39,329 nt of DNA, taken from the NCBI GenBank assembly GCA_903900975.1, contig CAIUPE010000149.1, positions 1-39,329 of the forward strand, written 5' to 3'. The stretch is from an uncultured Hyphomicrobiales bacterium. Its GTDB lineage: Bacteria; Pseudomonadota; Alphaproteobacteria; Rhizobiales; Beijerinckiaceae. A model generated the notes under the pieces. It was given only the letters and a program-made list of their open reading frames with translations, had not been told where the DNA came from and ran no database searches. Numbering within the stretch: position 1 is the stretch's first letter; every line of letters starts with the position of its first letter. The position numbers and the translations under genes were made by a program. Below, in pieces: positions 34,163 through 39,329 of the stretch.

Positions 34163-35326
34163 TTAAGCGCCACGCGGGCGCAGCATCGCGCGGGAAATAA
34201 TGTGGCGCTGAATTTCGCTCGTCCCATCCCAGATGCGCTCGACACGGGCATCGCGCCACCAGCGTTCGATTTTCAACGACGACATCAAGCCCATACCGCC
34301 ATAAATCTGGATCGCTTTGTCGGTCACGCGCGCCAAGGTCTCGGACGCAAAAAGTTTCGCCATTGCAAAATCGGTATCGGTCGAAGTGCCCTTATCGAGC
34401 TTATCGGCTGCGGCCAATGTCAACAGATCCGATGCCTCGATCTCCGTCAGCATATCGGCCAATTGAAACGACACGCCCTGAAACTTGCCGATCACTTCGC
34501 CAAATTGCTTGCGTTGCGATGCCCAGTCGAGTGCCGATTCCAGCACGCGGCGCGAGCGGCCAACGCTGGTGGCGGCAACGGTAAGGCGCGTGGCGCCCAG
34601 CCATTCGCCCATCAATTCAAAGCCCTTATGCTCCTCACCCAGCAACTGGCTTTCGTGGACCACGCAATCGTCAAAAAACAATTCGCACTGGTGATAGCCC
34701 TTGTGCGACACGCAATGCGGCCCGCGTCGCATGGTGAAACCGGGCGTGCCCATATCCACAAGAAAGGCGCTGATCTTGGCCTTTTTGCCTTTCGACGTTT
34801 CTTCCATACCCGTCGCTGCCATCAAGATCACGAAATCGGATTTATCGGCATGGCTGATGAAATGCTTCGAGCCATTGATGACATAGGTGTCACCCTTTTT
34901 CTCGGCCTTCGTTTTCATCGAGCGAACATCGGAGCCTGCACCCGGCTCGGTCATCGCTAGGCAATCATGCCGCAAGCCCTTGATCGACGGTATGAGATAG
35001 CGCTCGATCTGATCACCCTTACAGCCCTGCAAAATATTCGACGGCCTCGCGATGCACATCTGCAAGCCATACGACGCCCGACCGAGCTCGCGCTCCAACA
35101 AGGTCAGCGAGAGATTGTCCAATCCTCCGCCGCCATATTGCTCCGGCATATTGGCGGCATAAAGCCCGAGCTCAATCGATTTTTTCTGGATTTCGGCTGC
35201 GAGATCAGCAGGCACATCATCGATTTCCTCGACCAGATCCTCATGCGGATACAGCTCGTTTTCGACAAAGGCGCGGACGGTATCCACCAGCATGCCCTGT
35301 TCTTCGGAAATCGGAAACCCGCTCAT
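34163..35326 (-). CDS. Acyl-CoA dehydrogenase, probable gamma-butyrobetainyl-CoA dehydrogenase (CaiA-like)
   Basis: 387-residue FAD acyl-CoA dehydrogenase: AMTEPGAGSDVRSMKTKAEK (flavin loop), FISHADKSDFVILMA, and YGGMGLMSSLKIERWWRDARVERIWDGTSEIQR at the C-terminus. The catalytic base, Glu in the YEGT motif of medium-chain enzymes, is Asp367 here (WDGT), and no alternative helix-G Glu is evident (GATRLTVAA). Its ATG overlaps the upstream thioesterase stop (ATGA). In this cluster it would oxidise butyrobetainyl-CoA to crotonobetainyl-CoA, feeding CaiD; that substrate is inferred. Confidence 0.85.
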   Translation of the reverse strand: MSGFPISEEQGMLVDTVRAFVENELYPHEDLVEEIDDVPADLAAEIQKKSIELGLYAANMPEQYGGGGLDNLSLTLLERELGRASYGLQMCIARPSNILQGCKGDQIERYLIPSIKGLRHDCLAMTEPGAGSDVRSMKTKAEKKGDTYVINGSKHFISHADKSDFVILMAATGMEETSKGKKAKISAFLVDMGTPGFTMRRGPHCVSHKGYHQCELFFDDCVVHESQLLGEEHKGFELMGEWLGATRLTVAATSVGRSRRVLESALDWASQRKQFGEVIGKFQGVSFQLADMLTEIEASDLLTLAAADKLDKGTSTDTDFAMAKLFASETLARVTDKAIQIYGGMGLMSSLKIERWWRDARVERIWDGTSEIQRHIISRAMLRPRGA

Positions 35327-35886
35327 GATGCTGTGCTTTCTTTACGCTTGATGCCCAACACCGTGCCCACCGTTTTAGGCTTAGGCAGAACCGAATGGGC
35401 TTTGAGAATGGCCGAAAGGCGATGAAACAAATCAGGCGGTAGGGGTGAGGATTTTCCCGCCTTCATATCAACATGCATCAGGAGCTGTTCGCCGGTCGCT
35501 AGCAGTTCACCGGTCGCCTCATCATGCACTTCGTGGAAAATATGCAGCCTTTTAGCGTCGAGATCGATAAGAGTCAGCGAAAAGCTCAGCCGGTCGCCCT
35601 CCGAGCATTCGCGGTAATTATGGATGCGCGTTTCGATCGTATAGAGCGACGAACCACCCGCCCGATACGCCTCATCAATACCGAAATAGCGGAAAAACGC
35701 ATCGGAATGATCGCCCATCACAAGCAAGTAAACGCTCTCGCTCATATGTCCGTTATAATCGGTCCATTCTGGCTTCACCGCACAGGAATGGAGCTTCAAC
35801 GGCGTCGGAATCGGCGCCGTTTCATCCCAGCCCTTGAAGGGAATGCCTTCATAGGGCGCAACAATGCGTTTAACTTCCGTTGTCAT
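35323..35886 (-). CDS. Second hotdog-fold thioesterase of the cluster
   Basis: 187 residues with WTDYNGHMSESVY (43-48 for DYNGHM) and the block IETRIHNYRECSEGDRLSFSLTLIDLDAKRLHIFHEV. It shares this design with the thioesterase at 26577-27053 but has an N-terminal extension of about 25 residues. It lies between the BKACE gene (4-base gap) and the acyl-CoA dehydrogenase gene (ATGA overlap), so it belongs to the same transcript. Likely substrates are betainyl-CoA, the BKACE product, or carnitinyl-CoA, the CaiD product; sequence alone does not decide. Confidence 0.85.
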   Translation of the reverse strand: MTTEVKRIVAPYEGIPFKGWDETAPIPTPLKLHSCAVKPEWTDYNGHMSESVYLLVMGDHSDAFFRYFGIDEAYRAGGSSLYTIETRIHNYRECSEGDRLSFSLTLIDLDAKRLHIFHEVHDEATGELLATGEQLLMHVDMKAGKSSPLPPDLFHRLSAILKAHSVLPKPKTVGTVLGIKRKESTAS

Positions 35887-35890
35887 CCGA

Positions 35891-36772
35891 TCAACGCTGC
35901 TTCTTCAGGCCAAGCTTGACGCGGGCTTCCGCTGGCGTCAGCGCACGGCCACCCATACGCTCAATAATTTCCTTGGCGCGGGTGACGAGCGAACCGTTGG
36001 TCGCATAAACACCCTTATCGAGCCAGATATTGTCTTCCAAACCAACGCGAACATTGCCACCAAGCAACACGGCTTGGGCGACAATCGCCATCTGGTTGCG
36101 GCCAATGGCAAAGCCAGCCCAGTTGCAATCCGGCGGCAAATGGTTGCGCATGGCGAGCATTGCCTCAGTCGTCGCTTCCGCGCCCCATGGAATACCGAGG
36201 CAAAGCTGGAACAAAGGCGGGTTATCAATCAGACCTTCCGCCATCAATTGCTTGGCGAGCCAGATATGGCCCAATTCAAACGCCTCAATCTCCGGCTTGA
36301 CGCCACAAGCTTGAATACGCTTGGCCATATCGCGCAACAGATCAGCGGTGGCCAAAAACGCGCCATTGCCGAAATTCAACGAGCCGCAATCCAGCGTGCA
36401 GATTTCCGGCAACAGCTCTTCGACATGGGCCACGCGCTCGGCAGCATCGGCAAGATCGGAGCCCGGACCGGGAATTCCGGGGTTTTTCGGGTCATAGGCG
36501 TAATCGCCACCCATACCGGCGGTCAGATTGATAACAACATCGACGCCTGATTCGCGGATCAGCTTCACGGCTTCGCGGTAATGGGCAATCTCGCGCCCTG
36601 CTTTGCCGGTCTCGATATTGCGGACATGAAGATGGGCAATCGCCGCACCTGCATGTGCTGCCTCGATAGCAGCGTCCGCAATCTGGCGTGGCGTCACAGG
36701 AATGGCCGGATGCTTGCCGACGGTGTCGCCAGCGCCCGTGACCGCGCAGCTGATGATGACTTCATTGTTCAT
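35891..36772 (-). CDS. BKACE-family enzyme, probable 3-dehydrocarnitine cleavage enzyme
   Basis: Beta-keto acid cleavage enzymes (DUF849) condense a beta-keto acid with acetyl-CoA to give acetoacetate and a new CoA ester. The 293 residues show the zinc His pair in AHLHVRN (H47, H49), the third ligand in VGLEDNIW (E246), and INLTAGMGG and CGSLNFGN substrate loops. With 3-dehydrocarnitine the products are betainyl-CoA and acetoacetate, as described for Pseudomonas CdhC-type enzymes (established knowledge). lcdH and thioesterases in the same cluster make this the best call. GGGGAAAACC precedes the ATG. Confidence 0.9.
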   Translation of the reverse strand: MNNEVIISCAVTGAGDTVGKHPAIPVTPRQIADAAIEAAHAGAAIAHLHVRNIETGKAGREIAHYREAVKLIRESGVDVVINLTAGMGGDYAYDPKNPGIPGPGSDLADAAERVAHVEELLPEICTLDCGSLNFGNGAFLATADLLRDMAKRIQACGVKPEIEAFELGHIWLAKQLMAEGLIDNPPLFQLCLGIPWGAEATTEAMLAMRNHLPPDCNWAGFAIGRNQMAIVAQAVLLGGNVRVGLEDNIWLDKGVYATNGSLVTRAKEIIERMGGRALTPAEARVKLGLKKQR

Positions 36773-36927
36773 TGGTTTTCCCCATCCTTTGCAGGCATCT
36801 TCACAAAATCTGATCTGATGATACGGTTTTAATCGCCGCTGTCGATTGGCTTTGGCCGACCCTCCCGCGTCTTAATGCGACGGGCCGAGATTTATTGGCG
36901 ATATTTTAAGGCAAAGGGAGAGCAGAC

Positions 36928-37146
36928 ATGAGCCTGACCACGCAAGAGAAAAAAGGCCGCGACCGCCCTGTTACCTGCGAGCGCTGCGGCACCCCCTTCA
37001 CCTGTACTTTGGGCGGGCCATGCTGGTGCTCGGGCGAAGATTTCAAACTCCCCCTGCCGCCCCAAAGCGACACCAGCGATTGCTTATGCCCGTCCTGCTT
37101 GAAAGCCTATGCGGCAGAATTGCGGGCGGAGGGTAAGGGGCCATAG
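36928..37146 (+). CDS. Cysteine-rich CWC family protein
   Basis: 72 residues. CERCGTPFTCTLGGPCWC and CLCPSCLKAY give the eight-cysteine pattern of the small CWC family, probably binding zinc. GGGAGAG lies 8-10 bases before the ATG. Function unknown. It is divergent from the BKACE gene across a 155-base spacer that must hold both promoters. Confidence 0.85.
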   Translation: MSLTTQEKKGRDRPVTCERCGTPFTCTLGGPCWCSGEDFKLPLPPQSDTSDCLCPSCLKAYAAELRAEGKGP

Positions 37147-37190
37147 GCGCCAGTCAATCTGAATAAAGTAGCATTTAGCAACTTAAATAT

Positions 37191-37203
37191 TAGCATTATG
37201 CTA
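37191..37203. promoter_or_regulatory. Palindrome upstream of the XRE gene, operator candidate
   Basis: TAGCAT-T-ATGCTA is a perfect 13-base palindrome about 70 bases before the XRE start codon. A second TAGCATT half-site lies at 37169-37175. A 7-bp hairpin (37223-37229 with 37245-37251) follows in the leader. This layout fits autoregulation by the XRE protein. Confidence 0.4.
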
Positions 37204-37271
37204 TTGATGAAAGGAGCAAACGAGGGCATATTACGGCGCACAAAATGCCCTTAATCTAAGAGACAACCCTA

Positions 37272-37646
37272 ATGAACAAGCAGATCATCACCACGCCCAA
37301 GGGCGAACGTCTGGTTGTCCTGCCCGAGGCAGAATATGTGCGGCTGTTGGAAGCTCTTGAGGATATCGAAGACCAAAACGCCGTTCGCCAGTTCAAAGAG
37401 CGCCTTGCCGCAGGCGACGAGGAACTTTTACCTGCCGCCATGGTCGATGCGATTTTGGATGGCGAAAGCCGTGTTCGCGTCTGGCGCGAGCACCGCGGCC
37501 TTACTGCCGCAGCGCTTGCAAAAGCGGCGGGAATTGCCTCGCCCTATCTCTCCCAAATCGAAACGGGCAAGCGGGAAGGAACGGTTGAAACCTATCGCAA
37601 ATTGGCGATTGCGTTAGGCATTACGCTGGACGATTTACTCGGCTGA
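37272..37646 (+). CDS. XRE-family antitoxin-like regulator without an adjacent toxin
   Basis: 124 residues. The N-terminal part MNKQIITTPKGERLVVLPEAEYVRLLEALEDIED resembles the dimerising strand-helix of Phd/YefM-type antitoxins. The C-terminal part is a Cro/C1 HTH, VRVWREHRGLTAAALAKAAGIASPYLSQIETGKREGTVETYRKLAIALGITLDDLLG. Proteins of this design are often antitoxins paired with an upstream RelE toxin. Here the 125 bases upstream hold no toxin frame and downstream lies the convergent choV gene, so it may be an orphan that now acts only as a regulator. Confidence 0.8.
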   Translation: MNKQIITTPKGERLVVLPEAEYVRLLEALEDIEDQNAVRQFKERLAAGDEELLPAAMVDAILDGESRVRVWREHRGLTAAALAKAAGIASPYLSQIETGKREGTVETYRKLAIALGITLDDLLG

Positions 37647-38768
37647 TCAGTCCCGTTTCTCCCTTATCAAACCGCTATAAATATCCGCATCCGTGCAAAC
37701 ACCCACCAGACGGCCATCCTCATCCAAAATACCAACGCCATGACCGCTTTTTTGCCGGAGCGCGATAACATCCTTCAGCGTGGTTTGCGCGGAAGTCAGC
37801 TGGATAGCGCTACCCGCCTCGATCTGCGGTTTGCCTAGACCATCCAAGCGAAGCGCCGCTTGGCGTGAGACGTCCACAAACACGCGATCGCCTTCCCGTT
37901 CGCACTTGTTAAGCGGTCGCATCAGCGAGCCCGCTTTGAGCACGTTGAGCGGGTTCATATGGGCGACAAATTCCGCCACATAGGCGTTGGCGGGCTTGAG
38001 AATAATCTCCTCAGGTGTGCCCCATTGCACAATCCTCCCGCCTTCCATAATCGCGATGCGGTTGCCGATTTTCATTGCCTCATCAAGATCATGGCTGACG
38101 AAAAGGATGGTCTTTTTCAGATTCTTTTGCAGCGACAGCAGCTCGTCCTGCAATTTGGTGCGGATCAGCGGATCAAGCGCCGAGAAGGGCTCATCCATCA
38201 ACAAAAGCGAGGCATCGGTAGCAAAAGCACGCGCCAGACCCACGCGTTGCTGCATGCCGCCCGAAAGCTCGTGGCCATATTTATTGGCCCATTGATCAAG
38301 CTGAACCATTTTCAGCTTCTCATCCACAATCCGGTCACGCTCGGCTTTGGGCGTACCGCGTAGCTCTAGACCAAGGCCGACATTGTCGCGCACTGTCCGC
38401 CAGGGCAGTAACGCAAATTGCTGAAACACCATGGCGACGCTCTCGGTCCGCACCGCGCGCAAGGTCGCTGCGTCAATGGTGGCGATATCCACCATCTGCC
38501 CGCGATGGCGCAGCAAAACCTTACCGCGTGACACGCCATTCAACCCGTTGGCTGAGCGTAAAAGCGTCGATTTGCCGGAGCCCGAGAGGCCCATCAGCAC
38601 GCAGATTTCGCCCTCTTCAACCTGCAAAGAGGCATCGGCCACACCGATGACCGCGCTCGTGGCTTTCAAAATTTCGTCGCGCGTCTCGCCTTGATCCAGA
38701 CGTGTTAGCGCTTCTTTTTTAGCGCTACCGAAGACGATATCAACATGATCAAAAACAAGATGGCTCAT
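37647..38768 (-). CDS. choV: Choline/glycine betaine/carnitine ABC transporter ATPase (ChoV/ProV type)
   Basis: 373 residues from the ATG that overlaps the permease stop (ATGA). The N-terminal IVFGSAKKEALTRLDQGETRDEILKATSAVIGVADASLQV is the ChoV-type lead-in. Walker A GLSGSGKST (60-68), signature LSGGMQQR (168-175), Walker B LLLMDE (188-193) and switch His FVSHD follow. The C-terminus has a CBS-type region (about 300-373, GHGVGILDEDGRLVGVCTDADIYSG), which senses ionic strength in OpuA-like relatives. It imports quaternary amines with the permease. In this context butyrobetaine, carnitine or betaine are the likely cargo. Confidence 0.92.
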   Translation of the reverse strand: MSHLVFDHVDIVFGSAKKEALTRLDQGETRDEILKATSAVIGVADASLQVEEGEICVLMGLSGSGKSTLLRSANGLNGVSRGKVLLRHRGQMVDIATIDAATLRAVRTESVAMVFQQFALLPWRTVRDNVGLGLELRGTPKAERDRIVDEKLKMVQLDQWANKYGHELSGGMQQRVGLARAFATDASLLLMDEPFSALDPLIRTKLQDELLSLQKNLKKTILFVSHDLDEAMKIGNRIAIMEGGRIVQWGTPEEIILKPANAYVAEFVAHMNPLNVLKAGSLMRPLNKCEREGDRVFVDVSRQAALRLDGLGKPQIEAGSAIQLTSAQTTLKDVIALRQKSGHGVGILDEDGRLVGVCTDADIYSGLIREKRD

Positions 38769-39329
38769 GATGCGCGTCCGCTCGGTTTGCGCTCTGGCAA
38801 TTTGCACACGCGGTCCAAAATAATCGCTAGGATGACGATGGCTAATCCAGCCTCAAACCCCATGCCAATATTCACTGAATTCAACGCGCGCACCACCGGC
38901 TTGCCTAATCCGCCCGCGCCCACCAGCGCCGCAATCACCACCATCGACAGCGACAGCATGATGCATTGGGTGATCCCCGCCATGATCGTGGGTAGCGCGG
39001 AAGGTAACTCGATTTTCCATAGCAATTGGCGCTTGGTGGCGCCAAACGCCTCGCCCGCTTCAATCAGATGTTTCGGAACCGCCGAAATGCCGAGATGCGT
39101 CAGACGGATCGGCGCCGGAATGGCAAAAATCACCGTTGAGATCAACCCCGGCACTACGCCAAGACCGAACAGGATCAAGGTAGGAATAAGATAAACAAAG
39201 GTCGGGATCGTTTGCATTAAATCAAGAATAGGCCGCAAAATGGTAAACAGCATCGGCCGATGCGCCGCCGCAATGCCAATCGGCACGCCGATCACCACCG
39301 AGACAAAAGTGGCAGAAACAACAAGCGAG
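38765..39329 (-). CDS. choW: Quaternary-amine ABC transporter permease (ChoW/ProW type), 5' end cut by window
   Basis: At least 187 residues remain, starting inside the protein; the frame stays open to the window edge. Helices such as VVIGVPIGIAAA, ILDLMQTIPTFVYLIPTLILFGLGVVPGLISTVIFAIP and IMLSLSMVVIAALVGAGGLG are typical ProW segments, and EAGEAFGATKRQLLWKIELPSALP is the EAA loop that docks the ATPase. Its stop overlaps the choV ATG. The substrate-binding protein gene, usually first in choXWV order, would lie beyond 39329. Confidence 0.92.
   Translation of the reverse strand, partial: SLVVSATFVSVVIGVPIGIAAAHRPMLFTILRPILDLMQTIPTFVYLIPTLILFGLGVVPGLISTVIFAIPAPIRLTHLGISAVPKHLIEAGEAFGATKRQLLWKIELPSALPTIMAGITQCIMLSLSMVVIAALVGAGGLGKPVVRALNSVNIGMGFEAGLAIVILAIILDRVCKLPERKPSGRAS

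Noticed and set aside
1-39329. tRNA, rRNA or CRISPR array
   Set aside because: No cloverleaf with a GGTTCRA-type T-loop, rRNA-like block or regular spacer-repeat array was found by eye on either strand.

Overview
The window looks like chromosomal DNA of an alphaproteobacterium, most likely of the order Hyphomicrobiales (inferred). The evidence is the block trcR - quinone oxidoreductase - DUF1192 - rcdA - rpmE - ABC exporter - OmpA/MotA-like pair - inositol monophosphatase - thiE-like - fba - pgk - gap - tkt, the block pal - cpoB - tilS - ftsH - glmM, and the cell-cycle proteins RcdA and TrcR. Most genes lie on the minus strand. No rRNA, tRNA or CRISPR array was seen.

Layout. 1-1.7 kb is an accessory edge: an IS30-family end that cuts off a membrane-protein gene, an AT-rich spacer, a small winged-helix protein and a GNAT acetyltransferase. 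1.7-4.6 kb holds serA and serC. 4.6-6.2 kb is a small accessory pocket: a 75-residue unknown, a DUF2335 membrane protein whose reading frame carries an internal stop, and a HigBA toxin-antitoxin pair with a perfect palindromic operator candidate. 6.2-12.3 kb is glmM, ftsH, tilS, cpoB and pal (right to left), with clear terminators. tilS appears to start at CTG. 12.4-26.5 kb is the conserved cell-cycle, envelope and glycolysis block ending in tkt.

26.5-39.3 kb is the most interesting part. It is a set of genes that together can take gamma-butyrobetaine and carnitine to glycine betaine and on to methionine: a ProW/ChoW permease with a ChoV ATPase, an NDP-forming acyl-CoA synthetase, a CaiA-like acyl-CoA dehydrogenase, a CaiD carnitinyl-CoA hydratase, L-carnitine dehydrogenase, a BKACE (3-dehydrocarnitine cleavage) enzyme, two DYNGHM hotdog thioesterases and a homocysteine methyltransferase. 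The inferred route is butyrobetaine -> butyrobetainyl-CoA -> crotonobetainyl-CoA -> carnitinyl-CoA -> carnitine -> 3-dehydrocarnitine -> betainyl-CoA + acetoacetate -> betaine -> methyl transfer to homocysteine. Overlapping start/stop codons (ATGA or TAATG) couple four of the gene pairs.

Some cluster enzymes have unusual key residues: Asp at the catalytic-Glu position of the dehydrogenase, and His at the first zinc-Cys position of the methyltransferase. Between the convergent EamA and caiD genes lies a telomere-like heptad repeat with a four-tract G-run motif on each strand. A glycosyltransferase-like unknown, a cysteine-rich CWC protein and an XRE antitoxin without a visible toxin are interspersed. 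No dedicated transcriptional regulator of the cluster is visible in the window.
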